DNA of 14,982 bases from Bacillota bacterium. GTDB taxonomy: Bacteria > Bacillota > Clostridia > Peptostreptococcales > Natronincolaceae. Both the position numbers and the translations under genes were made by a program. Location: NCBI GenBank assembly GCA_023387935.1, contig JAEWHG010000113.1, forward strand, positions 1 to 14,982. The letters are read 5' to 3'. Positions 1-8,245 of this stretch are shown here, one piece after another. Position 1 is the stretch's first letter; every line of letters begins with the position of its first letter. Below the pieces are notes generated by a model. It saw nothing but the letters and a program-made list of their open reading frames with translations, was not told where the DNA came from and did not search any database.

Positions 1-30
1 AAAAAAATGGGGAAAATAACAACAATAAGA

Positions 31-59
31 TTGCAGTTTATATCTATTTGTGATAAAAT
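31..59 (+). promoter_or_regulatory. Promoter of typA (sigma-A type)
   Basis: TTGCAG (31-36) and TAAAAT (54-59) are separated by 17 bases, and a TG one base before the -10 (51-52) makes it an extended -10. The start would fall near 66, leaving a leader of about 85 bases before typA. The first 30 bases of the window show nothing recognisable. Seen directly; activity is inferred. Confidence 0.6.
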
Positions 60-149
60 CCTTTTTATGGGTATTTTTTTAAACGATCGAAATGAGTTCA
101 TTATGGAATATACCACACTACACTTAAAATAGGAAGAAGTTGAAATAAG

Positions 150-1958
150 ATGAAAAGAAATGATATTAGAAATGTTGCAATTATTGCACACGTTGACCAT
201 GGAAAGACTACTTTAGTAGATCAAATGTTAAGACAGAGCGGTACTTTTCGTAATAATGAGGTAGTAGAAGAAAGAGTAATGGATTCCAATTCTATAGAGA
301 GAGAACGTGGAATTACTATTCTTTCTAAAAACACTGCTATTAATTATAAAGATGTTAAAATTAATATTATAGATACGCCTGGACATGCTGACTTTGGTGG
401 AGAAGTAGAGCGTATTATGAACATGGTGGATGGTGTACTTTTACTTGTAGACGCATCAGAAGGTCCTATGCCACAAACTAGATTTGTACTTCAAAAAGCT
501 TTAAAAACAGGTTTAAGACCAATCGTTGTAATAAATAAAATCGATAAACCATCAGCTAGAATTACTGAAGTTATTGATGAAGTTTTAGATTTATTTATAG
601 AGCTTGAAGCGGATGATGATCAGTTAGAGTTCCCTGTAGTATATGCTTCTGGTAAGTCTGGGTTTGCAAAAGCAAATGTTGATGATGAATCAGAAAATAT
701 GAATCCTTTATTTGATAGTATTTTAGAAAACATTCCAGCTCCTGAAGGTGATGAAAATGATGGTCTTCAACTTTTAATAACATCTATTGATTATGATAAA
801 TATATTGGTAGAATAGGAATCGGTAAAGTAACTAGAGGAACTATTAATAAAGGACAAAGTGCAGTTTTAGTAAGAGAAGATGAGAAACAGGTTAATGTTA
901 GAATTAGTAATTTATACACTTATGAAGGTTTGAATCGTGTAGAATGTAATACAGCTACTATAGGAGAAATTATAGCTATCACTGGTATTGCTGATATAAA
1001 TATAGGTGAGACAATATGCTCTCCAGATAAAGTAGAAGCTTTATATTCAGTTAAAATTGATGATCCTACAATATCCATGAACATCATGGTAAATGATAGT
1101 CCTTTTGCAGGTAGAGAAGGAGATTTTGTAACGAGTAGACATTTGAAGGATAGACTTGAGAGAGAGTTACTATCAAATGTTGCTATGAAAATGGAAGAAA
1201 TTTCTGCTGATTGCTTCAAGGTTCTTGGTAGAGGAGAACTTCATATCTCTATTTTAATTGAAACTATGCGTAGAGAGGGTTATGAGTTTGCTGTTTCAAG
1301 ACCAGAAGTAATTATGAAGAAAACAGAAGACGGACTACAAGAACCTATGGAAATCCTATTTGTTGAGGTTCCAGAAGAATCATCAAGTGCTGTTATTGAA
1401 AAAGTTAGTATCAGAAAAGGTGAAATGCTAAATATGGAGCCAACTGGTACTGGTATAATGAAGCTTCAATTTAGAATTCCTGCTAGAGGTTTAATTGGAT
1501 ATAGATCTGAGTTTTTAACGGATACAAAAGGGTATGGAATTTTCCACCATTTATTTGATGGCTATGATAACTATAAAGGTGAAATTCGCGCTAGAAGTAG
1601 AGGATCTCTTGTGGCTTTTGAAAGTGGTACTGCAGCAGGTTACGGTATTAACTCTGCTCAGGAAAGAGGAAAAATGTTTATACATCCGGCTACAGAAGTA
1701 TATGAAGGTATGATTGTTGGAGAAAGCTCAAGATTAGAAGATATAGCTGTAAACGTATGTAAGAAAAAGCAATTAACGAATATGCGTGCATCAGGTTCTG
1801 AAGATTCATTAAGACTTGTACCACCTACTATATTTTCACTAGAACAAGCGTTAGAATTTATTGCTGATGATGAGTTAGTAGAAGTTACACCAAAGAGCAT
1901 AAGGCTTCGTAAGAAGATTTTAAATAATAATGCAAGACTAAAAGCTCAAAAGAATTAA
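150..1958 (+). CDS. typA: Ribosome-associated translational GTPase TypA/BipA
   Basis: TypA/BipA is an EF-G-like GTPase that binds the ribosome and supports 50S assembly and growth under stress, notably cold. All GTP-binding motifs are intact: P-loop AHVDHGKT (13-20), switch region RERGITI (51-57), DTPGH (75-79) and NKID (129-132). Domain II follows the G domain, then the EF-G-like domains III and V, then the BipA-specific C-terminal region, which carries the typical GLIGYRSEFLTDTKG stretch and a basic tail. At 602 residues it is slightly shorter than the 605-615 usual for the family and looks complete. The ATG is the only sensible start because the family begins with MKR.DIRN; the AGGAAG at 131-136 is a weak and rather distant ribosome binding site. 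The gene has its own promoter and a strong terminator, so it is probably transcribed alone. Confidence 0.97.
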   Translation: MKRNDIRNVAIIAHVDHGKTTLVDQMLRQSGTFRNNEVVEERVMDSNSIERERGITILSKNTAINYKDVKINIIDTPGHADFGGEVERIMNMVDGVLLLVDASEGPMPQTRFVLQKALKTGLRPIVVINKIDKPSARITEVIDEVLDLFIELEADDDQLEFPVVYASGKSGFAKANVDDESENMNPLFDSILENIPAPEGDENDGLQLLITSIDYDKYIGRIGIGKVTRGTINKGQSAVLVREDEKQVNVRISNLYTYEGLNRVECNTATIGEIIAITGIADINIGETICSPDKVEALYSVKIDDPTISMNIMVNDSPFAGREGDFVTSRHLKDRLERELLSNVAMKMEEISADCFKVLGRGELHISILIETMRREGYEFAVSRPEVIMKKTEDGLQEPMEILFVEVPEESSSAVIEKVSIRKGEMLNMEPTGTGIMKLQFRIPARGLIGYRSEFLTDTKGYGIFHHLFDGYDNYKGEIRARSRGSLVAFESGTAAGYGINSAQERGKMFIHPATEVYEGMIVGESSRLEDIAVNVCKKKQLTNMRASGSEDSLRLVPPTIFSLEQALEFIADDELVEVTPKSIRLRKKILNNNARLKAQKN

Positions 1959-1973
1959 AGATAGTTCAATTGT

Positions 1974-2006
1974 AAAAAGTGCCTCTATGGTTAGACGGCA
2001 CTTTTT
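1974..2006 (+). terminator. Rho-independent terminator of typA
   Basis: AAAAAGTGCC (1974-1983) pairs perfectly with GGCACTTTTT (1997-2006). Inside it, TCTA (1984-1987) pairs with TAGA (1992-1995), with C1996 bulged and TGGT as the loop. The 3' arm supplies the U tract. It begins 15 bases after the typA stop and separates typA from mutS2. Confidence 0.9.
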
Positions 2007-2073
2007 ATATATCATTATAGTTAATAATAATTTTTAAAATACATAAATAATATAAAGATTCTACAGGTAATAG

Positions 2074-2102
2074 TTGATTAGAATATAGTAATATAATATG
2101 AT
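2074..2102 (+). promoter_or_regulatory. Promoter of the mutS2 transcript
   Basis: TTGATT (2074-2079), a 17-base spacer and TATGAT (2097-2102). The start would be near 2109, giving a leader of about 100 A/T-rich bases. A second TATAAT at 2092-2097 lies too close to this -35 (12 bases) to pair with it. Confidence 0.5.
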
Positions 2103-2208
2103 AAAATGAAAAGAAATAATTATTTATGCAATGTATAGGAAAAACTAAGTATTACTTTTAAAATAATAGAAGTAAAAAGAGAATTTTCAAAGTAACGGGG
2201 TGACTTTA

Positions 2209-4581
2209 ATGAATGCAAGAGGGTTAAAGGTTTTAGAGTATACAAAGATAGTTAAAGCACTTGAAGAAAAATGTACTTCTTCTTTAGGGAAAGAAATGGC
2301 AGTAGCGTTAAGTCCTAGTTCAGATTTCAATAAAGTTATTGATTGGCAGAAAGAGACTAGTGAAGCCCAAAGTATATTAATTAATAGAGGAAATGTTCCT
2401 TTAGGTGGGATTCATAACGTTCTTCAGTATATTAGAAGAACTGAGATTGGATCATACCTAGATCCTGCACAATTATTACTATTAAAGGAAACACTGGCAG
2501 TGGCTAGAAGACTGAAGAACTTATTAAAGGAAGACAATAAAGAAATTAAATTTCCTAAAATACAGGGATTAGCACAAAGTCTTACTTCTTTAAAGGAAAT
2601 TGAAGATAAGATAGAACTATGTATTGTTAGCGATACTGAGATATCAGATAATGCTAGTTCTGAACTAAAACATATTCGAAAACAAATTTCTTCTAAAAAT
2701 GATGCTATAAGAAGTAAACTAAATAGCATTATAACTTCATCTTCCAATCAAAAATATTTACAGGACCCTATTATTACAATGAGACATGATAGATATGTGG
2801 TTCCTGTAAAGCAAGAGCATAGAGGGAATATACCGGGCTTAGTTCATGATCAATCTTCTAGTGGAGCAACTTTATTTGTTGAACCAATGGCTGTTGTAGA
2901 GTTGAATAATCAATTAAAGGAGCTAAAAATAAAAGAAGAAGTTGAAATAGAAAGAATATTAATGGAGATTGCTGCAATGATAGCAGAACGATCTGAGGAC
3001 ATAAAATTTAATCAAAGCATTTTAAAGGAACTGGATTTTATTTTTGCCAAAGGGAAGCTTTCGCTTGAAATGAAGGCTGTTGAACCTGAATTAAACACAA
3101 ATGGAAAAATAGCGATAAAGAACGGGAGACATCCTTCTCTAAAACCTAATGAAGTTGTTCCAAATAGTATTTGGCTTGGCGAAGATTTTCATATACTAGT
3201 TATAACCGGTCCAAATACTGGTGGAAAGACTGTAACATTAAAAACCGTAGGACTTTTAACCTTAATGGCGCAAAGTGGGCTCCATGTTCCGGCAGATTAT
3301 GGTACCAAGTTAGCAATTTTCGATCAGGTTTTTGCGGATATTGGAGATGAGCAAAGTATTGAACAAAGCTTAAGTACATTTTCATCTCATATGACCAATA
3401 TTGTTAGCATAATGAACAATGTAACGAGTAAGTCATTAGTTTTATTTGATGAGTTAGGTGCAGGTACTGACCCAACAGAGGGAGCTGCTCTTGCAATGGC
3501 CATTTTAAATAAGCTAAGGGAAATGGGAACTGCTACAGTTGCAACCACTCATTATAGTGAATTAAAGCAATACGCTTTGTCTAGCGAAGGGGTTGAGAAT
3601 GCATCAGTTGAATTTGATGTAAATACATTAAGCCCAACTTATAAATTATTAATAGGTGTACCAGGAAAGTCTAATGCTTTTGAAATCTCTAGAAAACTTG
3701 GATTATCAGATTTCTTAATCGATAGAGCAAAAGAATTACTAACTGGAGAAGATATTCATTTTGAAGATCTACTACAAAATATTGAAAAAAATAGAAGCAC
3801 TGCTGAAAAAGAGAAAGAAGAAGCTGCAAGACTTAGAATGGAAACTCAAAAGTTAAGAGAAGAGTATTATGAGAAGAGACAGCAGCTTGAGATTCAAAAA
3901 GATAAAATACTTAAGGATGCTAAAAAGGAAGCATATAAAATTGTGAAACAAGCAAAATTTGATGCGGATGAAATCGTAGACAATTTGAAATCCTTAAAGG
4001 TAGAATTAGAAGAAAAAGAAATGAATAGAAAAATTGAAGAGGCAAGAAAAAACATTTCTGGAAAAATGGGTAAATTAGCGCAAGATATGGGTGAACAATT
4101 AGTACTAAAGACGAATAAGAAGCCACCTAAAAATCTTAAACAGGGAGAAGCAGTTAAAGTTTTAACCTTAGATCAAATTGGCTATGTTATTTCTCCGGAA
4201 GATACAAATGGGGATGTTCAAATTCAAGTAGGAATTATGAAGATCAATGTAAATGTTTCTAATTTAGAACGAGCTAATTCAGAAAAGGAAACTAAAAAAA
4301 CTGGTGCTGGAAAAATAGTCAAAGCTAAATCTGAAAATATAAAAACGGAAATTGACGTAAGAGGACAAAATTTAGAAGAAGCAATGCTAGATGTAGACAA
4401 ATATCTAGATGATGCCTATATTGCTGGATTAACTCATGTTACTATTATTCATGGTGTAGGTACTGGTGTGTTAAGTGCAGGATTAAAGCAAATGCTAAAA
4501 AAGCATAAGCATACTAAAAGCTTTAGAGAAGGTGCTTATGGTGAAGGTGGAGTAGGTGTAACTATTGTACAGCTTAAATAA
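2209..4581 (+). CDS. mutS2: MutS2 protein: MutS-like ATPase with C-terminal Smr domain
   Basis: MutS2 is a MutS relative without the mismatch-reading domains. It is linked to suppression of recombination in some bacteria and to rescue of collided ribosomes in Bacillus. Counting from ATG 2209 (790 residues; family about 785), a core and clamp region is followed by the ABC-type ATPase with Walker A GPNTGGKT (334-341) and Walker B LVLFDELGAGTDPTEG (Asp414, Glu415). A long charged coiled coil spans roughly 515-640. The Smr domain has DVRG at 716-719 and HGVGTG at 748-753. A GTG at 2200 is in frame, but it lies inside the GGGGTGA Shine-Dalgarno (2197-2203) that sits 5 bases before ATG 2209, and the family begins MN.R.L.VLE, so 2209 is preferred. 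Oddity: the second residue after His in the Smr motif is Val where Lys is usual. It heads a transcript that probably includes the DUF523 gene and perhaps argS. Confidence 0.95.
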   Translation: MNARGLKVLEYTKIVKALEEKCTSSLGKEMAVALSPSSDFNKVIDWQKETSEAQSILINRGNVPLGGIHNVLQYIRRTEIGSYLDPAQLLLLKETLAVARRLKNLLKEDNKEIKFPKIQGLAQSLTSLKEIEDKIELCIVSDTEISDNASSELKHIRKQISSKNDAIRSKLNSIITSSSNQKYLQDPIITMRHDRYVVPVKQEHRGNIPGLVHDQSSSGATLFVEPMAVVELNNQLKELKIKEEVEIERILMEIAAMIAERSEDIKFNQSILKELDFIFAKGKLSLEMKAVEPELNTNGKIAIKNGRHPSLKPNEVVPNSIWLGEDFHILVITGPNTGGKTVTLKTVGLLTLMAQSGLHVPADYGTKLAIFDQVFADIGDEQSIEQSLSTFSSHMTNIVSIMNNVTSKSLVLFDELGAGTDPTEGAALAMAILNKLREMGTATVATTHYSELKQYALSSEGVENASVEFDVNTLSPTYKLLIGVPGKSNAFEISRKLGLSDFLIDRAKELLTGEDIHFEDLLQNIEKNRSTAEKEKEEAARLRMETQKLREEYYEKRQQLEIQKDKILKDAKKEAYKIVKQAKFDADEIVDNLKSLKVELEEKEMNRKIEEARKNISGKMGKLAQDMGEQLVLKTNKKPPKNLKQGEAVKVLTLDQIGYVISPEDTNGDVQIQVGIMKINVNVSNLERANSEKETKKTGAGKIVKAKSENIKTEIDVRGQNLEEAMLDVDKYLDDAYIAGLTHVTIIHGVGTGVLSAGLKQMLKKHKHTKSFREGAYGEGGVGVTIVQLK

Positions 4582-4604
4582 TTCTATTGGAATAAGGTGA
4601 AAAT

Positions 4605-5063
4605 ATGATACTGATTAGTGGATGCTTAATTGGTGTTAACTGTAGATACGATGGTAAAAATAGTTTTAAAGAAAAGCTAATGAAGTATTTTAATGATAAG
4701 AATATTATTCCTGTTTGTCCAGAACAGTTAGGTGGATTATCTACGCCTCGTCCTCCAGCAGAAATTAGGGGTGGAGATGGAAAGGATGTATTGCGTGGAC
4801 AGGCTAAAGTAGTAAGAATAGATGGGCTAGATGTAACGGATGAGTTTATTAAGGGAGCTAATGAAACCTTAAATATTATGAAAAGTTTAGGCATTACAAA
4901 GGCAATTTTAAAGGCTAAAAGTCCTTCCTGTGGCGTAGGTAAAATTTACGACGGAAGTTTTTCAGGTACATTAACTAGTGGGGACGGAGTAACAACAGCT
5001 TTATTAAAAGAAAATGGAATAGAAGTATACAGTGATGAAGATATTTTGGGAAAAATTAGTTAA
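4605..5063 (+). CDS. DUF523 family protein, TudS-like [4Fe-4S] desulfurase candidate
   Basis: A 152-residue cytoplasmic protein that fits DUF523 along its whole length. The characterised member TudS removes sulfur from 2-thiouracil using a [4Fe-4S] cluster held by three cysteines. The equivalent residues appear to be Cys7 and Cys13 (near SGCLIGVNCRYDG), Glu40 in CPEQLGG, and Ser106 with Cys109 in SPSCG; the family block STPRPPAEI follows Glu40. An extra cysteine, Cys38, is also common in the family. The start is supported by AAGGTG a few bases before the ATG. It lies 23 bases after mutS2 with no terminator between them, so the two are probably co-transcribed. Family assignment is firm; the desulfurase activity and its substrate (a thiolated base, nucleotide or other thioamide) are inferred. 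Confidence 0.85.
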   Translation: MILISGCLIGVNCRYDGKNSFKEKLMKYFNDKNIIPVCPEQLGGLSTPRPPAEIRGGDGKDVLRGQAKVVRIDGLDVTDEFIKGANETLNIMKSLGITKAILKAKSPSCGVGKIYDGSFSGTLTSGDGVTTALLKENGIEVYSDEDILGKIS

Positions 5064-5146
5064 GCTAAAATTAATATAGATTTAGAAATACTATAATGTT
5101 AACTAGTGAAAAATTATTTAATAAAAGTATGTAGGGAGGATTTTTA

Positions 5147-6847
5147 ATGGCTGATTTTAAAAAGAAATTAAGCGATGTTTTGGGAAATATTATTCCAGAA
5201 CTTAGTCAAGAAGAAATTTTAGGAATGATAGAAATACCACCGAACTCTGAAATGGGAGATTTTGCATTTCCTTGCTTTAGATTAGCTAAGGTTCTTAGAA
5301 AAGCGCCAAATGCTATAGCGAATGATATTGCTGAAAACTTAAATAAAGAAGATTTTATAGAAAGAATTGAAACTGCTGGAGGTTATTTAAACTTTTTTAT
5401 AGATAAGAAGTACTTTGTTAAAGCTGTTATTGAGGAGGTTGCCCTTAAAAAAGAAACTTATGGTAGTAGTTTAATGGGGAATGGCAAAAATGTTATTGTT
5501 GAGTTTTCTTCTCCAAATATCGCAAAACCATTTCATATTGGCCATATTAGAACAACGGTAATCGGTAATTCACTATATAAAATATATAAGTTTTTAGGAT
5601 ATAATACGACTACAATCAACCATTTAGGAGACTATGGAACACAGTTTGGTAAATTGATTGTTGCTTTTAAAAATTGGGGAGACGAGAAAGAAGTAAAGGC
5701 AAGCCCAATACCAACACTACTTAAATTATATGTTAAGTTCCACGAAGAAGCAGAAAACAATCCGGTACTTGAAGATGAAAGTAGAGAGTGGTTTAAAAAG
5801 CTAGAAAATGGAGATGAAGAGGCTACAAGACTTTGGGAATGGTTTAGAGAAGTAAGCTTAGAAGAATTCAATAGAGTTTATACGATGCTAGATATTACCT
5901 TTGACTCATATGCAGGTGAAAGCTTCTATTCAGATAAAATGCCAAGTGCAGTACAAACAATGGAAGAAAAGGGAATTCTTCAAAAATCTAAAGGGGCAGA
6001 CATTGTAGATTTAGAAGCATTTGGAATGCCGCCTGCTTTAATAAGAAAAAGCGATGGTTCTACCCTATATATCACTAGAGATATTGCTGCTGCAATTTAC
6101 AGAAAAGAAACCTACGATTTCTATAAGAACATATATGTAGTTGGTTCTCAGCAGAATCTACATTTCCAACAATGGAAAAAGGTAGTAGAGCTTATGGGCT
6201 ATGAGTGGGCTGAAGACTGTATACACGTACCATTTGGTATGGTAAGTCTTGAGGAAGGAACGATGTCCACAAGAAAAGGTAGAGTAGTATTTTTAGAAGA
6301 TGTATTGAAAAAGGCAGTTGAACAAACAAAGGAAATAATAAATGAAAAGAATCCTAATATAGACAATCTTGACGAAGTAGCTGCGCAAGTAGGAATCGGA
6401 GCTGTTGTATTCCAAGAGCTATCTAATAGTAGAATAAAAGATTACACATTTACATGGGATAAGGTTTTAAACTTTGAGGGAGAAACTGGTCCATACGTAC
6501 AATATACACATGCTAGAGCATCTAGTGTGTTGAGAAAAGCAGGGTTTAGTTTAGATAATAGCTTCAATCCAGAATTATTATGCGACGATATAACCTTAGA
6601 AGTACTTAAAAAAATTCAGCAATTTCCAGAGGTTATTAAAGATGCTCAAAGAAAAAATGAGCCATCTATCATTACAAGACATATCATTGATGTAGCTCAA
6701 GCCTTTAATCGTTTCTACCATGACCATCCTATTTTAGTAGAGGACGAAGAATTAAAGAAAGCTAGATTAACTATAGTTTTTGTAGTTAAACAAGTTCTAA
6801 GTATCGGATTAGGTTTATTAGGAATTAAAGCACCAGAAAGAATGTAG
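5147..6847 (+). CDS. argS: Arginyl-tRNA synthetase
   Basis: A class I aminoacyl-tRNA synthetase that charges tRNA-Arg with arginine in the cytoplasm. An N-terminal Arg-tRNA recognition (Add-1-like) domain covers about residues 1-90. The catalytic HIGH motif lies at 130-133 in AKPFHIGHIRTT, and the KMSKS loop has the form MSTRKG (373-378), as is usual for bacterial ArgRS. The anticodon-binding DALR domain begins near TGPYVQYTHARASS and ends with the family-typical ERM. At 566 residues it is full length. AGGGAGGA (5133-5140) lies 6 bases before the ATG. The 83-base gap after the DUF523 gene holds a TATAAT (5092-5097) without a convincing -35, so argS may be read from the mutS2 promoter, its own weak one, or both. 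A terminator follows directly. Confidence 0.97.
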   Translation: MADFKKKLSDVLGNIIPELSQEEILGMIEIPPNSEMGDFAFPCFRLAKVLRKAPNAIANDIAENLNKEDFIERIETAGGYLNFFIDKKYFVKAVIEEVALKKETYGSSLMGNGKNVIVEFSSPNIAKPFHIGHIRTTVIGNSLYKIYKFLGYNTTTINHLGDYGTQFGKLIVAFKNWGDEKEVKASPIPTLLKLYVKFHEEAENNPVLEDESREWFKKLENGDEEATRLWEWFREVSLEEFNRVYTMLDITFDSYAGESFYSDKMPSAVQTMEEKGILQKSKGADIVDLEAFGMPPALIRKSDGSTLYITRDIAAAIYRKETYDFYKNIYVVGSQQNLHFQQWKKVVELMGYEWAEDCIHVPFGMVSLEEGTMSTRKGRVVFLEDVLKKAVEQTKEIINEKNPNIDNLDEVAAQVGIGAVVFQELSNSRIKDYTFTWDKVLNFEGETGPYVQYTHARASSVLRKAGFSLDNSFNPELLCDDITLEVLKKIQQFPEVIKDAQRKNEPSIITRHIIDVAQAFNRFYHDHPILVEDEELKKARLTIVFVVKQVLSIGLGLLGIKAPERM

Positions 6848-6850
6848 CAC

Positions 6851-6888
6851 AAAAGCAGTCACTCAATTAGTGGGATTGGCTGCTTTTT
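6851..6888 (+). terminator. Rho-independent terminator of argS
   Basis: AAAAGCAG (6851-6858) pairs with CTGCTTTT (6880-6887), continued inward by one G-U and one C-G pair, and ends in a run of five T. The loop holds a small CACT/AGTG hairpin of its own. It starts 4 bases after the argS stop. Confidence 0.88.
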
Positions 6889-6906
6889 CTTATTATGAAT
6901 ATAACA

Positions 6907-6959
6907 AGGTTCTGGGGTACCCGTACGCAATCTTTTATTGCGTTAACGGGTCAGGTTCT
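6907..6959. repeat. Imperfect palindrome between 7-bp direct repeats
   Basis: ACCCGT-ACGCAAT (6919-6931) pairs with ATTGCGT-TA-ACGGGT (6937-6951), 13 pairs with a TA bulge and the loop CTTTT. The copies of AGGTTCT at 6907-6913 and 6953-6959 flank it. It is richer in G/C than its surroundings, lacks a U tract, and lies after the argS terminator, so it does not read as a terminator. A small mobile repeat (REP- or MITE-like) fits best; an operator for the next gene is possible. Confidence 0.55.
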
Positions 6960-6970
6960 TATTGTGAGCA

Positions 6971-6999
6971 TTGCGTATATTATTTAAATTGGGTAATAT
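6971..6999 (+). promoter_or_regulatory. Possible weak promoter of the DraG-like gene
   Basis: TTGCGT (6971-6976), 17 bases, TAATAT (6994-6999). Both boxes match the consensus only partly. It is the best-spaced candidate between the argS terminator and the next start codon. Confidence 0.3.
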
Positions 7000-7029
7000 G
7001 AATATAGGCGGCTTATAGGAGGGAATGCG

Positions 7030-8172
7030 TTGGATACAAATAATATAAATAGCAATATACTTACTTATATGGCATATGGAGATGCATTTGGTTTTCTTAA
7101 TGAAAATAGCAAAGATAATTATAGTTATTTGAAGCCATTTAATTACGCATATGATGAAAATATAAATATAGAGGTAGAAAGAGGACAATGGAGCTACATA
7201 ACTCAGTTAATGTTGATTAATTGTAAATGTCTTGTGGATAACAAAGAAAAAAGACAGGTTACGGTGGATTATAAACGGATGATAGATGAAATTAAACTAT
7301 GGAACTATTATAGGTGTGGTAATCCTAAAAATTATATATATAAGCTGAAATTAGGAAAGAAATATTACGAGGATGAATTTTATTGGAATGATAAAAGAGG
7401 AGAGGCTTTTTCTAGGATTTTTCCCATAGCATTGGCTAACAAAAATTTTAATACTGCCCAGGAGGAAGTTTATAAAAACATTATTTATATCAATAGACAT
7501 CCGCAGGTAGTATTATCTGGGCTTTTATTGCTTAGAGCAATAAATTTTTTACTAGGTAATAAGATGTTTGAAAAGAATGAGATCATAGATGAACTTAAAG
7601 ATTATATCATCCAATTACAATTAAAAGACCTAGAAGAGTGCATTAATTCACAATTACCAAATAACTATAAGATTAAATTTGAACAAGAAAAGATCAATTA
7701 TTTAATTGATTTAGATAGAGCAAAGAATATTGATAACTATAGTGATCATATTTTGGATAGTAAAAATGTTTTTATTTCATCTCTAATTCATTTTATTAAA
7801 TTATATGAGGATCAAGGCTCAAATTCTATGTTATTTGAGTTTAAAGAAAAAGAAATACAGGTTATTACATATGGACTGATATCATTGTCTAATAAAAAAT
7901 ATGAACTAGATATAGCAGAAATAAAGGATGTTAATTTTATTAAAAATATGGAGGCGTATTTATTTAAATTAAGAGAATATGAAGTTGGAAAATTAGGATT
8001 TTTAAAAAACGATAATAGTATAGATTTATTTAATCTAGATAAAGGCGCAATATTAAAGCATCCTTTATTAAACAATATACGAATTAAAGATAAAAAACAG
8101 TATCCTAGTTATGTTGAATTAATAGTGGAAAGTAAAAGCGGAGAATACAAGTTTATAAGGGTAAAAAAATAA
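7030..8172 (+). CDS. Degenerate ADP-ribosylglycohydrolase (DraG)-like protein, probably catalytically dead
   Basis: A 380-residue cytoplasmic protein with remnants of the DraG fold in the right order. They are GDAFG (17-21, normally GDALG), GQWSYITQLMLI (52-63, normally W-TDDT-Q), RGEAFSRIFPIAL (123-135, normally NGALMRxxPIAL) and NRHP (to 158, normally THP). The paired metal-binding aspartates of TDDT are replaced by Ser-Tyr-Ile, and no GGDTDT motif is visible near the C-terminus, so hydrolysis of ADP-ribose bonds is unlikely. There is no signal peptide or membrane helix. The start is TTG: AGGAGGG (7017-7023) sits 6 bases before it, while the ATG at 7025 is out of frame and soon stops. The frame is open throughout, so this is not an obvious pseudogene. 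It stands alone between two terminators. The fold call rests on motif similarity alone; the function is unknown. Confidence 0.6.
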   Translation: MDTNNINSNILTYMAYGDAFGFLNENSKDNYSYLKPFNYAYDENINIEVERGQWSYITQLMLINCKCLVDNKEKRQVTVDYKRMIDEIKLWNYYRCGNPKNYIYKLKLGKKYYEDEFYWNDKRGEAFSRIFPIALANKNFNTAQEEVYKNIIYINRHPQVVLSGLLLLRAINFLLGNKMFEKNEIIDELKDYIIQLQLKDLEECINSQLPNNYKIKFEQEKINYLIDLDRAKNIDNYSDHILDSKNVFISSLIHFIKLYEDQGSNSMLFEFKEKEIQVITYGLISLSNKKYELDIAEIKDVNFIKNMEAYLFKLREYEVGKLGFLKNDNSIDLFNLDKGAILKHPLLNNIRIKDKKQYPSYVELIVESKSGEYKFIRVKK

Positions 8173-8197
8173 GACAGCTTTAAGCTGTCTTTGGTTT
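8171..8197 (+). terminator. Terminator of the DraG-like gene
   Basis: AAGACAGCTT (8171-8180) pairs with AAGCTGTCTT (8182-8191); in practice this is 8 pairs with a small loop. The T tract that follows is interrupted (TTGGTTTATTTT). The stem overlaps the stop codon. Confidence 0.75.
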
Positions 8198-8204
8198 ATT
8201 TTGA

Positions 8205-8241
8205 GCACTTGAAGTTCTAAGCAAAGCTAAGAAGTGAGTGC
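8205..8241. repeat. Hairpin in a convergent junction
   Basis: GCACT (8205-8209) pairs with AGTGC (8237-8241). After an internal loop, TTCTAAGC (8215-8222) pairs with GCTAAGAA (8226-8233) with one A-A mismatch and the loop AAA. It has no U tract on either strand. Together with the next hairpin it makes about 70 bases of structured DNA between two convergent genes; it may be a dispersed repeat. Confidence 0.45.
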
Positions 8242-8245
8242 GACG

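Noticed and set aside
2200..2208. In-frame GTG start for mutS2
   Set aside because: The GTG is part of the GGGGTGA Shine-Dalgarno that serves the ATG at 2209.
4574..4894. Minus-strand open frame of 106 residues opposite the DUF523 gene
   Set aside because: The plus-strand gene matches a known family along its whole length; no ribosome binding site or promoter supports the antisense frame.
5064..5146. An arginine T-box or separate strong promoter before argS
   Set aside because: The 83 bases are too short for a T-box and hold only a TATAAT without a convincing -35.
6943..7188. 81-residue minus-strand open frame rich in Ile and Tyr, looking membrane-like
   Set aside because: It is antisense to the start of the DraG-like gene and its composition is that of A/T-rich shadow translation.
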